Position numbers and translations under genes: made by a program. Shown here in pieces: positions 36,347-48,590 of a DNA stretch of 64,000 bases. The first letter of the stretch is position 1. Each line of letters opens with the position of its first letter. Under the pieces are notes generated by a model, which worked only from the letters and a program-made list of their open reading frames with translations, was not told the DNA's origin and did no database searches. This DNA comes from Dryococelus australis (lineage: Eukaryota; Arthropoda; Insecta; Phasmatodea; Phasmatidae), in contig CM056998.1 in assembly GCA_029891345.1 (NCBI GenBank), forward strand, positions 174,788,239 to 174,852,238, in the 5' to 3' direction.

Positions 36347-38900
36347 TATTCAACCATTTATTACCCCTACTCCCTTAGCATCTGTGGGAACACACATTTC
36401 TGGGTTACTATACCACCTTGCTGGAATACAGGGAGCATCTGTGTTTTGAATAATTTGATCTTACTGTACTTGCCTTTATCTGTAATCGGAATTAAGTGAA
36501 TGTAAATATTGTACAAATACTAACTCTGGTGATTTTCCAAATTTTTACAAAAAAGTTTTTGTATGTACAGTATATTTTAGAGCATTTGCCCAGTTATTCA
36601 AATCTCTCCAACATGTAGTAGTTAATATGCAGGTATTCACTTTAAACAAAGTAATAGGTGTCAGTTTTAAAATTTAACACACATACTTGAAACAAAATAT
36701 TTAAGTTTTAGACTTAAACTGTTTTTTTTAATGTGCCTAGGCCTATTTACATTTTGTAATAGCGTTCAAATTAACATGAATGAAATGTAATGCATGTACA
36801 TATTTACAGTAATGTGTATGCTGAGAATGGTACTGAAGTCTGTGTTGCATTCCCCATATGAAATCCATGCTTGTATTAACAGTATTATTTTAATTTTGTG
36901 TGTGTTCTTGCATAACATGAAATAGGTGTAAATGAAAATATGTTGCAGGGTCATCCCAAGAGTAATGAATGTTTGCTGAATTGTTACTTGTACATATTTG
37001 TTTTATGGTGGTTTAAAATGCTAGGTGGATTACAAAATTATATCTTTCCAACAAAATACAACAATTTGGTCAACTTATTATCATCTCACGGGATTTTCAA
37101 AGAAGTCGAAACTGTGTAACCGTGAGTGCTTTACCAAATCTGCATACTGCAGTATTTCAAGGTCAGCAGGTTAAATATGTCAAAGTGTTCGGTTTCATTG
37201 TTTTCTTAAATTTAAAAATTATATAGAGGTCTACAAGTTTACATGTGCCCTACGAATTACCTTTACATGTAAAACAAATACAATTTCGCTGTTTAAGACA
37301 AAATTGTTACACTCATTAATTAGGGAGATGATTTTGTGGTGTTATTCCAACTGGAATTTTATTGTTTAAAAAACACCAGATTTCTGTGTTATCGCTTTTA
37401 TTATAAAAAACTTACAAATTGAAATTCTTATAACTTAAATTGTTCATTATTAGAGTCAAAATTGTACTGTGTTATTTTAATGCAATTTGATTATAAATTG
37501 ATGATCACTTGATAATTTATCCATATGTACCCAAAAGGAAGATGAGGTTTTTTGACAGAAAATAAAGGAACAGAAAAAATAAAGGGGTCGTCTTCAATTC
37601 ACAACCTAGGGCACAAATGCCATAAATGTGCGACACTGCTATTTTATTATTTAAGTTTGTGTTACTTGCACAAAATTACTATCGGCTTCTATTCAACATT
37701 TTTACTCAGGTAGCAGTTAGTCCTCCAAAATTGGTGTGCCATGATACAAAGGATTTTGACAAAGGCTTTTCATGCTTAAATACTTGTTTCCTATGGTTGT
37801 ATGTATTTTTGCGTGCTGAGACTGTACCTGTCAACATTGACAAGGGTTCCCTTATCTTATGTCACCCTGCTGAAGGGTTTTGCTGGTGGGAAGTAAAATG
37901 GCTCAAGTCACGATTATATAACACCCACAAAAGTTTTACAATGTAAGAAAGATGCTGCTACCATGCAGCCAGGTTAGACACACAATATTTCATTGTGATT
38001 AGCTTTTCTTTAAAAGTAAATTAAGTATATCATTTTATTAAATATATTGTATTGTTCATATACTAATAGCATTTCTTCTTGAAGGGTTTGTCATAAATTT
38101 GTGCAAAAATACTTTTAACATAAACAATTTTTTCAACACTTAACAAGGGTAGTCTTGAATTCAGGTTTAAATATTTTTCCCTCGAAAATCTTTTTTTTTG
38201 GAAGGGGACGTCTTAGATTCAAGGTCGTCTTCCTTCCGGGTAAAAACTGTACCTAAATATAATTTTATTTTTATGTTTGGCGGTGTATTAACATGCATTT
38301 CAGTATTATGTAATCGTATCACTATTCACCATATCATCTTGTTACTACGTACATTCTTAATGTATTATTTTTAACACACAATTCAAAATCATGGTTATCA
38401 TCCCTTTACCAAATTCTGTCAGCAAGAGTGATTTGGAATGTCATAATGAACTGAGTTTAGGAAATTATGTCACATATTGTTTGTACTATCCTAATTTCTT
38501 CAACAATTTCCAAAACTTTTTCTCAAGTCAATTAAGGAGTATTTTGGCCTACTACCAGATAGCAGGACGTGTGTATCAGTTTTATTTCCAGTTCTGTATG
38601 GTGCATGCAATAGCTACAGTATGAATTCTGGTAGTTGTATCCCTTTTGCAATATACTGGAGTGACTGCTCATCATTTGGTGCTATACCATCAAAATAAAA
38701 GATGATTTCAAAGCTAATGAGCTGCCCTAGCCTATATCTTATCTCCAGCAAGACTGTTTTGTATCTGAAATTTTGTACATTATTTTTATGGAGAAAACAC
38801 ATTTGTAATGTTAATTTTTTTTAAACAAATAAAGTTTATCTAAATCAGGATAGTGTGCAAGTGATTTTAAAGAAATTGATGCGTGCCCAGATAGGCAACT
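36347..38900 (+). other. ETFA 3' UTR and AT-rich downstream flank
   Basis: AT-rich sequence without convincing coding potential follows the ETFA stop. AATAAA signals occur at 37561-37566 and 38828-38833, so either could end the transcript; which is used cannot be told from sequence. Around 37585-37605 and 38155-38240 are GTCGTCTT-type motifs resembling the internal ends of short pogo-like MITEs. I see nothing else. Confidence 0.6.
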
Positions 38901-38909
38901 AGGAACGAT

Positions 38910-40252
38910 TGTCGAGGATTTTGTCCTCTAGACCAAAAGCGAGCTGGTTTGGATTAAATAGCCGGCGAGAGGTGTTGGTTAGTACGTATTTACTCCTACT
39001 TCTTGGGTACCATGGTCGTGGAGGGTTTTACCCAGACGTAGCACGCTTGGTCCACACCAAAACGGCGATTCCCGAGAAGAACTTCGTTGGTCCAGAAGTG
39101 GATGTTATCCCAGCTGAATCTTACTTCCATACCAGTTAACCACCCTTTTACCAAGGGATGGCACGAGGAGTGAATTCGTAGACACGGAAGTTCGAATAAT
39201 ATAGTTACCAGAGCAGTCAATACTGACTCGTGCCTGAGTTGGGCAGCACGGTCCCATTCCGTCTGCCTCTCTGGTGTAGGTTGAGGAACTGCTCTCAACC
39301 ATCTGACTGCAAGGAATGAGGCTTTCATTCCCTAAGTTTCTGGCCGTGCCTATGGTCGTAAGGCATCGAGTCTCTGCTCACAGTATACTAGGTACACCTT
39401 GACACGAACAAACTAAACATAATTTACAGTGTCAGTCCGGTGTTGGCTTGCTGACCAGGCTCTGTTAACTCTCCACTGATCCCCCCATGCAGGAATGGGC
39501 GGCAGGTCTCAAGCTGCAAGATATCCCAGCACTAACAATGCTGTGGGATAAGGCAATAACTCGAGACTGTCACTTCTCCCTGAGTGAAAGTGTTACTAGT
39601 GGTTATGGCTCCTCTGTTCCTCTCCACCGGCACTGGTACAGTACTGTGGCAGTTGGAAAGCAACAGATGGCCGTCTAAAGGTGTGTAAGACAAAATGACT
39701 GACTCCTGAAGGGTACCTGTAGTTGAAGTTAATTTGGTTATATCAATTATCCGATCCTTGTCAATGGTGTACGTAGCAACCTATATCTAGCAGGCAAATA
39801 GACAGATACTGTAAAAAATAAAAGCTGAAAGGTAGGAAACAAAAGTATGTTTATTGATAGTTCAATAAACATGCGACTCGCGCTACCTCCTGCCAGGCAA
39901 CTGAGTGCTGAAGGTTACTACGCTGGCCAGGTGTAGGCGACCTGGTTCTAATGGAGATTGGGAAAGAATTAGCTCAACGAGAAAATATATAATCCTAAAC
40001 TGTCTAAAGATGTCTTGAGGAGACAAAGTGAATTTTAGTTTGTAAGCGTGTTTGCTTGTTGTCGGGTTGACTGGTCGTCGGCGGTGAAGTAGCCGCAGGG
40101 GATGTACTCAATGTTTCGAAGATCTCGGGCGGTCCCAGCACTGGCAGCAGTACTGTGGGATAACACAAGAGATGGAACAAGAATGACTCTCGATGCCTTG
40201 GCGATGAGTTCGTAATCGTACTAAATTAGTTGTATAAGTGGCATGTGTCAAT
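38910..40252 (-). repeat. LTR-like repeat, family B, copy 2
   Basis: This copy is homologous to 3459-5180 and about 380 bp shorter. On the minus strand it starts TGACACATGCC and ends near CTCGACAA. AATAAAC lies near 39855. The coding-like tail holds SCHPLVKGWLTG and SWDNIHFWTNE, matching residues in copy 1. A 12-bp C run follows at 40259-40270. Confidence 0.5.
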
Positions 40253-40270
40253 TTGCCGCCCCCCCCCCCC

Positions 40271-41849
40271 TAAATTGCGATGAAGGCTCATCATGGAATA
40301 GGTGGCCAAAAAAGGCGTAGGCCCCCTCTCTAGAGGGTCTAGGTAGATTTCGGTAGACGTGGCGAAGCAGATAGCACAAAAAAAAATTTTGCAGACAGGT
40401 AGGTGGGACCCTTAAGCTTGGGTGGCTGACCGCTGTAGCGGCACGTGTTGTATGCGCTCTGGTCGTCCGACCGGCAAAGCAAAACGTGTGATATGTGAAG
40501 CGGTGTCAGCCGGCCGGCGACCTTGATTCTCTCTCTCTTGCGGGCTGGAATTCTTCTCTGCTTCTCTCTCTGGTGATGCGGCGAGTGTGTGTATTCCCCC
40601 CATGTTTAAAGATTACTGGGCTAGGATGCAGCGTTTGTCTGGTGTCTCGCCGGCCTACATTTCTTACGCGTGCCAGTGACAAAAACTAGCAGATCGCTGT
40701 TGGATATTACAAGGGAATCGTGCACAAAAACCTGAAAGAAAAATTATATAAAACAATGGCACGTCAAACGAGGGGATTAAAGTTGAAGTACAAGCCTTAC
40801 TCACGGAAGGCAGGAAAACGCCACTACTATCCTGGAGCTTGCTGCAGAGAGTTAAGAAAGAAAAAGGAAAATCTTTCCAGGGAACCTTTGTGTCTTTCAG
40901 CAAGCTAAATAGTTACGTGTGACAGATTGTGAAGTGGACAACCACAAGCCCTTCAATACCTGGGTTGGCCGGCTAAACGAATACAAAGCAAGTACACTAC
41001 ATGTATGACTATCGCAGCAAATTTTTCGCACATTGGTCACTTAATACAATATACGTAAACACTAAAAATGGAAGTTAAAAATTTCTTGCACCAGGTTTGG
41101 AGAGCTCAAAGTCTTTGGGTTTATACTGAGTACGTGCACAAGGTATTGCAAACAAAAGCACTCACAAAATGTAAGCATATCAAGCATAATATAAAAATAC
41201 CCTCCTACAAAATGGTATTCTTTTTGTAGGTGATCTTCACATATACTCTTTCAAAATGTATTAAGAGATATAATTGTGTGCCTACACATCAAATCAGATT
41301 TACTGCTGAAAAGCATAGAAAAAAATTAACCTAACTGTCCCTTGTGGGAGTCCATCTTATATCGTAGGTCTAACAGCTAGTATGTGCACTGTGTATCTTC
41401 GTTGGAATGTTCAAGGTAAGTTCCTGAGGAATGTTCACAATAGTAAGTGCTGCATATACACTCTTACACAACAGCATTCTTCATGTAAGCGATCTTCACA
41501 AGTACACTGTAAAAACGTATTGTGATATTTATAGGTTTACCTACACATCAAATCAGATTTAAGTGATTAAAAAAATATAAAAAGGTAAAATGTTATTGAA
41601 ATCTTTAAAAATTGGCAAGTCTTGTTGAACTTAAATTGTGGTTTACTGGTACAAGTAAATTTATTAATGATGTCCTAGTTTTTATGTAAGAATTAAAAAT
41701 ATCAGAAGCAAGCCTCTTCTTCTAGCGCTGTGCAGCGACAAGTGTAGTAGTATGATCAGTAAGGTTACACATGTTGGCAATTCTTCTGAGTTAATAATTA
41801 TTTACAATGACACATGACGTCTTCTACAATATTAATAAACGACGCTTCT
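40271..41849. other. Short unidentified open frames, then AT-rich sequence
   Basis: A GC-rich 5' part (40400-40720) is followed by a basic 62-codon frame (40720-40908, +) with a KLKYKPYSRKAGKRHYYPG segment. It may be repeat-derived; I do not recognise it. From 41000 on the sequence is AT-rich, with two diverged copies of a 60-bp motif (GTAGGTGATCTTCACA-like at 41226 and 41486). Confidence 0.35.
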
Positions 41850-43180
41850 CATAGGTGCAACTGCATCCCTGGCAGTTTGTCTACCAAGTCACGATATTGC
41901 CGCCGCCTACAAGATTGTTGTATCTACCAGGTCAGGACAGACGTCCCAATAATAATTTATTATTTTGCCCGATGAGCCACCGAGACCATGCAAGATGTCC
42001 GGGACGAGTACAGCAGTGTGCCGCGGGATGCCGCCACGTGCAAGATGCCTAGATCCCACCGCTCTCCACTACGTTGCATGCACAAAGGATCTAGGTGCTG
42101 GGCTTGCACCTGCTAACCCTCTCTCCAGGCACCCTATGCCAGTGAAGGAAGGGATGGCCGAGGAGTTTATAAGGAGATGCATCCCGGCCTCCGGATTGTC
42201 AGTTCTGCTCCAGTTCTTGATCGCCTCTCCTGAGCTCTCATCACTCCAGCTATTGGTGCTGAGGCTCAAACCTCTCCTAGTACTTCACCTCTCACCTCGT
42301 GGGGTCGAAGATCCTCTCCAGCGCAACCTAGGGAAGAACCAGTGGCGTCGACAGCTTCACACTTACATGTTTGGTCCCTTACGGACAACCTGAGAGTAGA
42401 GCTCGCCCTGAGGTTTAACATTACGCTACACGCATCAGCTACTGCCTGTCCTAGTAGTTTTGCACAGGGTGCCTTCCCCTGTTTTAAGATAGGGTGTTTT
42501 ACCTTCCGCCTAGCCCGTGTGGAATTAGGAGATAGCACCTCTGCCATCTGTGTTTATTTCCTTAGGGTCAATAAAGACAGATCTTACCAGATCTCTTGAC
42601 TTTCACTCAGAGCTTCTTCCTTGTCTCATCATAGAGCTGGAGGACTCAGCAGAAGACCAGGTTTTGGTGTGCCGAACTTACACAAACACACCAGCACATC
42701 CTTTGAAGGCCACCCATTCCTTGCCACAGCAGTGAATGGTGGAGCTACGACACTAGGATACCGTCCCTTGGATGTTGGCTTTCCGGCTCAAAGTCGCCCC
42801 CCCCCCCCCCCCATCTCACCGCTCACTTTGTGGTACCGAGGAGGGTATCTTCTTAGAGTCCGGGGAGACCAGTGACTGTTGGATACTCACCTCACCAGTA
42901 TTGGAAGGCCACCCATTCCTTGCACCAAGTGAGAGGAACGGTAGAGCCACGACACTAGATACGCTCCCGGTGGGATCAGTTTGCCAGCCAGGGTGCTGAA
43001 CTCTCACTGCTCACTGGTGGTGCCGAGAGGGTTGCATTCTGATGCAGGGAAACCTACCCCCACGGGACAACACAGTGCGGTTCCTGCAAACATCACCCCG
43101 CAGCTCGTGCCTTCCATACCTGGGGGAGGAGTCGAGAGTGAGGCTGTGTTGGCAGCAGTAATTTACACTTACACGTCAAC
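41850..43180 (+). repeat. LTR-like repeat, family A, copy 3 (plus orientation)
   Basis: This is the reverse complement of copies 1 and 2. In this orientation the promoter order is plain: TTTATAAGG near 42166, initiator TTGTCAGTTCTG about 30 nt later, and AATAAA at about 42571. The module GGCCACCCATTCCTT...GTAGAGCCACGAC occurs twice (42708-42750, 42907-42957). A 16-bp C run lies at 42797-42812. Confidence 0.6.
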
Positions 43181-44463
43181 TGCCTACCTTCTGCAAACCC
43201 GATTTTGTGTATAAATGCCTCCCACCTAATTGAGAGACAGGCCAAGAAGGCGAGAGCGATCTCCAAAAATCCACTGGGGTTACGTAGCCTTCCCAGCAGG
43301 TTCTTGCTGCTTAGTCCATTCAAGCAAGCTGCATTGCTGAGATGTTTCACCGTACCGACACCCACCATCACACCACGCTGTAGTGCAGGAGGCACTGTTC
43401 TGCGAAAGGCCCACCAGCGCACTGGAACCGCAGCCAAGTACCACACCCGCACACACCACCCCTCAGTCTAGTGCTACCCCGGTAGTGGGAACAGGTACAG
43501 TACAGCCACGTACCAAACCACTTCGCCGCCCTACTACAACTCAACCGAAACCTGCAATATGCCGAGTAAAGTTTGTCGAGCCTGACTTCATACTGAGTCG
43601 CCGACCCACCAGGCTCTGTTGTACACCGGGCAGGCCCTGTGCCCAGACCTGAATAAACTGCCTGGAGACTCTACTCGCCTAGCGTCGAGTAAGACACCCA
43701 GGACAGGGACTGTCCGCGTCAACAAATGCCGCCCGAAAAGCTATTTTCGTGTTTACATTTGGTAATATTTAGTGGTTAAGGTTGGAATGTTGCAAAATTT
43801 TAACCATAAATTGTTTTCACTGTTTTGCTGCTAAGATCATATCGTAATGATAGTTCTTTTCATGTAAATGTTTTAGTGCGAGTTGATTGAATGAATCACC
43901 ACTACTGAAGTATACAAAGATATAATGGCACCAAAAGCTATAGTACATTATTTGGTGGCATTTCACGCTGAAAGCCAGCGATAAAACGAAAGCTGTACGA
44001 CTCCATTGCTCTAAAGAAATAGGTTGCTGTGGCAAAACGACTTGTGAATTACTCACTGATTTTCAGATGTGAGGTCCCAGTTTTTATCTTTGGTGATAAT
44101 GGACTGCAAATTTCTGGGGTAGAAATTTTTATGCAAATGATTTGAGTGGGAGCTATTTTGTTCTGTTCCCCCACTGTTTTCGCTGTTGCCTTCCAACACA
44201 TTGAGTTTCTTCTTCTTCCCCAATTAATAAAGTTGGCAGAGAATGTAGGTTTATCCCTCAAGTCAGTCCGCATGGCTTAGCAGCTGCATGCTCAAATTTT
44301 ATTCATGTAGACTCTGCCCAAACTGCATGTTTAATGCTGGTCATGTTCGTGACTTATTGAAGTACGATGATATGTAGAGACAATGAAAAATCACTATAAT
44401 GATACAGGTTCTAGTTAATGCCACAAAGCTTGATGTATGATGTCTTTATTACCTATTATCAAT
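43181..44463. other. Unassigned; GC-rich to 43740, then AT-rich
   Basis: The GC-rich part continues family A without a match to the other copies and might be the leader or internal start of its element. An 89-codon frame (43383-43652, +) is proline/threonine-rich and unrecognised. Nothing is seen after 43740. Confidence 0.35.
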
Positions 44464-44719
44464 GGGGCAGCTGTGGCGCAGTGGCTAGGGCGCTCGCCTC
44501 CCACCACAGTGATCCGGGGACAATGCCGCTTGGTGGGTTTCTCAGGGTACTTCACCCCCTCCCCTCCCCCCCTCCTTTTGCATTCCAGCACAGCTCCATC
44601 GTAGGGTCCCATTTCATGTCATGTCCGGGGATGATGGGCACCTATGGGTCCCAGCTGGAAAGCCCATCACTCGGAGAGAGTTCTCTCATCCTGGGTTCAC
44701 TCCCCACTAGAGTTTTTTT
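44464..44719 (+). repeat. tRNA-derived SINE, copy 1
   Basis: The head GGGGCAGCTGTGGCGCAGTG contains an A-box-like TGGCGCAGTGG. It continues with CGCTCGCCTCCCACCA, also found in the SINE at 50186. A degenerate B box (GATCCGGGGACAATGCC) follows, and the element ends in a T-rich tail near 44711-44719. Confidence 0.65.
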
Positions 44720-45092
44720 TAATTATTAACTTCTACTCAAACGATTGTGGGGCGCTTGCAGCTAAGTTTGATTTGCCACCACCACCAATAAGACGTTGGG
44801 AATTGTATCTGACGTTGGGAATTGTATCTACCCAAGGCAAGAGACGGACGCTCCATGCCAGATATTATTCACCGGCCGAGCCACTGAAATCATGCAACGA
44901 GGCTCACTGAGTACAGCAGTGTGCCGCCAGATGCCACTACTAGTACGAGTGCCAAGACATGAACCTGGATTCTGCACCAGCCACTGACGTGTGTCTCTCT
45001 CCGAGGATTTATGGCACGCACTTTGCATGTGCTACTCCCCTCTCCAAAACAAACCCTATGCCAGATGAAGAAGGGGCAAGCTGCCGGAGGAG

Positions 45093-45130
45093 TATAAATA
45101 GCAGACCGCACCAGGGCTCACGGCCAGTCT
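45093..45130 (+). promoter_or_regulatory. TATA box plus initiator, first copy
   Basis: TATAAATAG is followed 33 nt on by GGCCAGTCTTCAA, an arthropod-style initiator context. It is likely the promoter of an LTR. Confidence 0.5.
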
Positions 45131-45264
45131 TCAAGTAATTGACGTCTGTCTCCGACCTTAGGCCTTCATCGCACACTGTTGTGGTGCCGAAGGTCTGGAA
45201 AGGCCATACTGCTATGCACACAAACTTGCCAGCCGATGACAGCAGAGGAAGCCACAGATAAGAG

Positions 45265-45304
45265 TATAAATAGCGGGCCAGAAGTCAGCTCGTAACCAGT
45301 CTTC
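45265..45304 (+). promoter_or_regulatory. TATA box plus initiator, second copy
   Basis: TATAAATAGCGGGCC is followed 33 nt on by ACCAGTCTTCAATT. It repeats the promoter 172 bp upstream, with the same spacing. Confidence 0.5.
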
Positions 45305-46870
45305 AATTCCCCACCACGCTCCCTGTTGGGGAACGGGCCAGCCTGCGACTTAAGCCCTTGCTTAGACCAGTCTTAATTCCTTCACTGCGCAAGCCCTCAA
45401 AGAAACTGATCAGTCTGCAGTAAACCAGTCTTCAGCATCCACCACACTCACTGCCGGAATTATTGGCCAGCCTACTCGCCTCAGCTAACCTAGCTCACTT
45501 CGCTCCTTGCTGATACCTTTCCTTCCTTCACCGCACTTTTAGTGCTGAAGGGAACGCCTCTCCTTGGTCTCCACCGCACCTCGTTGCCGGAGCCATCCTG
45601 TAATTAACCTGTTTAGTCTTCACTGAAGATTACATGTCACACATCATCTACACACTAGACACTGCGACTTCTTCCTGGGCAACAATTGCGTAAGGAGTTT
45701 AGACCAGGTTAAGATATTTTAATAGTGCTCGTTTACCCCACCATTGCATCTTAGAACTAGGTCGCCTGTATCTGGACAGGGTAGGTATAAAACTTGCCTA
45801 AGATCTTGCCAGCATTTAGAAGGTGGTGCGATATCACATGTTTATGTACCGTAACAGGGAATAAACAGTGCCAAACTGACTTGAGGGTACCACCTTCCTG
45901 TAGACTTTGCACCTTTCCTAGTTTACCTCATGTCACTGAATGTAACACAGGTGACCTGGGAAAATTACACATTCAAGCCAGTACAAACCAGCTTACCCCC
46001 ATTCACTAGCCAGGCCCTCATACCCTGGTAGGCAGAACAGTAGAGCCAGCTCACAGGTACACTGACTCTTAAGTTCAGCTTGTCGACTTAGTGCTTGCCC
46101 TCTCCACTGCGTTTAGGCGCCGGAGGGGTCATTCCCTGAGGTGGGAAGACTTGGGCTTATGAACAACACCCACACGTTAAGACAGTCGATGCAAGGTGGA
46201 AATCTCAGTGCTCACCCTGTTTAGGCTCTAAGCTTTGTGAGGAGATGACCGTCCACTCGGCAGACGAACCGGAGTGGTCTCCACAAGAAGGTTAAGCAAC
46301 AGCTAACTGCCTCTGGGTGCTTACAAGATCTTACCACCTCCCTTATCACCACTCTTAGCCAGCTTACACCATAAGGAGCAAGCCCAGGAACTACGTTATC
46401 TACTGAGTCCCATAACTCCAGAGATTTCGAAGGACCTCTCCTAGGCACCGTCTCAGCTGAACAAGTAAATTCACCCTTGGATCGCAGAATATCTCTGCCA
46501 ACCAGATCAGCCTGCAACCGTTTCTATTGCTTATCTCAGCTTTGAACCTGCTATGTGAAACATACACGCACGAGCAAATCTCAGGAACCAGATCTCTAAT
46601 TTACCTGCTGTTAATGTATGCCCCAGAGAAAAGACACGTCAAGCCACAGTCTGAGATTACGCATCACCCAGGTATCCCGCCAAAAACAAACCAGTTGAAA
46701 CGTAAGATCTCATTGCCCGAGTCCGACTTTGTGCCCTGCTGCAAAGCTACCAGGCCTTCTCTCTACACTGGACGTGCCCTAGTACCTCGTAGAGATTAAG
46801 TAGTACACCGTAAACCCCACCAGAACCCCTGACCTAGTGCCCCGCAAAACCAACCCTTTCTGTTGTAAGA

Positions 46871-47424
46871 ACAGTCAGCCTAGGTGTCATGCGTCAACGT
46901 AATTTATCTGAAACCACTCATTCAGTTTCATATTTTGGGTATTACTGCACAGTTTCTTCCTTGCCATCACGGACTGGTTACTTTTTAAAAATAATATAAA
47001 ACTATATTCCCCCCCCCCCCCCACCCCTCATAAAGTATGCACAAAATTCTGGAGGTTTGCAGTATAAAAAGTAAGATACTTTTAAAATTTTTGTTCGAAG
47101 AAGTTTAGAGGATTTGATGGTTGTGAGTTATAAAATTCATTGTAAAATAAAAAATTTAGTTTCATAAAATATTTTGTTTTAAAAAACACCTGTAGTGTTA
47201 AGCTTAAAATTTCCACTCAATCACATAGATTAATTTTACGGAATAATTTTTTGACAGTGAAAAATTTAAAGAATTTTAATGGGAAAAAATTTAAATATAG
47301 TATTACAATTTATTCTATGTCTATAAAATTAGTGAGCCCAAAATTTTTACAAAGATGATAAATGAGAAGTAAGAAATGTTTGAAATCTTATAACGTATTA
47401 AAATAAAAGTTTGTAAGTGAGTGT
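46871..47424. other. AT-rich spacer with a poly-C run
   Basis: Contains 14 C at 47009-47022; otherwise AT-rich without features. Confidence 0.6.
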
Positions 47425-47481
47425 GAGAGAGAGAGAGAGAGAGAGAGTGTGTGTGTGCGCGTGCGTGTGCGTGTGTGCGCA
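47425..47481. repeat. Compound microsatellite (GA)n-(GT/GC)n
   Basis: A GA run to about 47447 passes into GT/GC alternation to 47481. Open frames on both strands here are simply the repeat. Confidence 0.9.
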
Positions 47482-47794
47482 CGGCTGTTGGGGGGACATA
47501 ACTAAGACCCGCGTTATAGCTTTCCGCGCTATTCTGGGAGTGACCGAGTACAGTAGCAAAAAAAGCCAATGTTCTAATGTTGCATGGCACCTATCTGTCA
47601 AACACGGAGCAAGTGTTGTTATTTACCGCCGTAACTCGTCAAACGTTTAGCTCCTTGCTATCGGAACTTTATTTTTTTTATCTGCATCACTGGACTTGAC
47701 AGCACCCAAGGGGGAGAAACAGAAGAGAAACGCGCTGTGATGAAAGGTCACGTGCATTCAAGCAAGAAGAACTAAAAAATACTGCATTTTCCAG

Positions 47795-47901
47795 GCAAAG
47801 GATGTACTTATTTCACCAAGGGCGGTGTTCGCTGTGAGTTGTTTGTCATGTGGGTTGAAGAAGGAGGTTCACCCCCTGCCATCTGCCGGGCCTGGTTGGG
47901 A
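47795..47901 (+). CDS. Candidate internal exon of an unknown gene
   Basis: The acceptor TTTTCCAG and donor GTAAGTGAG match the consensus well and enclose 107 bp. The frame reads KGCTYFTKGGVRCELFVMWV then EEGGSPPAICRAWLG, with amino-acid usage like a real protein. The frame also stays open past the donor to 48015 with several cysteines. I do not recognise the family, and no partner exon was found nearby. It could instead be part of a transposon ORF. Confidence 0.3.
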
Positions 47902-48119
47902 GTAAGTGAGAATGAGAAAAGAATGCTCATGTCCAAAGGTCGAATGCACACTTGCACTGCAGATGGGATCTATCAGTGCTTCACATGTTTTGAAACATGT
48001 CGCTTGCTCATCTGATTTGAATTTTACAAAGGAAAACTAAAACAAGCTAATTATTTGTGGCATGCAAAGAAAGATAGCTTTTCTGCATTAAGTCTTGTCA
48101 ATAATAGTTCGTCCGCTCT

Positions 48120-48590
48120 GAATTTTTTTTTCGAAAATCGGACGACATACCTTATAGCCAGTATATATACATTATATTCAAAGTGTCTACATCATAATTA
48201 TTATGATTACGTAGAGCTATACGCAGTAGGAGATTAATTATAGGCCTGTAAATGACTTTGAAGCATGAATTTCGAGGCCCGCCTAAAATTTGGGATTTTT
48301 TTTTCGAAAATAGGAAGACATACCGCATAGTCGGTATATATACATTATAACCAAAGTGTTTACATAATAATTATAATGATTACATAAAGCTATATGCCGT
48401 AGAAGAATAATTATAGGCCTGTAAATGACTTCGAAGTATGAATTTTGAGGTGCACCTCAAATTTGGGATTTTTTTTTCTCGAAAATAGGAAGACATACCA
48501 CATAGCCGGTATGTGTGTATATATGTAAAATCAATCTACATTGTAATTATAATGATTACATAGAGCTATACCCCGTAGGAGATTGACGCA
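48120..48590. repeat. Tandem repeat, about 176-bp unit, 2.6 copies
   Basis: Three units start TTTTTTTTCGAAAAT (about 48122, 48298, 48473). Each contains GACATACC, TATATATACATTAT-like text, AATTATTATGATTAC and GAGCTATA. Units differ by some 10-20%. They could be a minisatellite or repeated transposon ends. Confidence 0.8.

Larger units (their letters stand above)
44860..46870 (+). repeat. LTR-like repeat with duplicated core promoter
   Basis: This GC-rich block shares GTACAGCAGTGTGCCGC with family A (41999-42030). It has two core promoters, TATAAATAG at 45093 and at 45265, each followed 33 nt on by CCAGTCTTCA. AATAAA lies near 45859. The ends are not fixed. It is related to family A in style and partly in sequence. 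Confidence 0.45.

Noticed and set aside
44464-44540. Functional tRNA gene at the SINE head
   Set aside because: The B box is degenerate, no anticodon arm folds, and the same head recurs in another interspersed copy.
47398-47650. Coding ORFs over the GA/GT microsatellite
   Set aside because: They translate the dinucleotide repeat on either strand.
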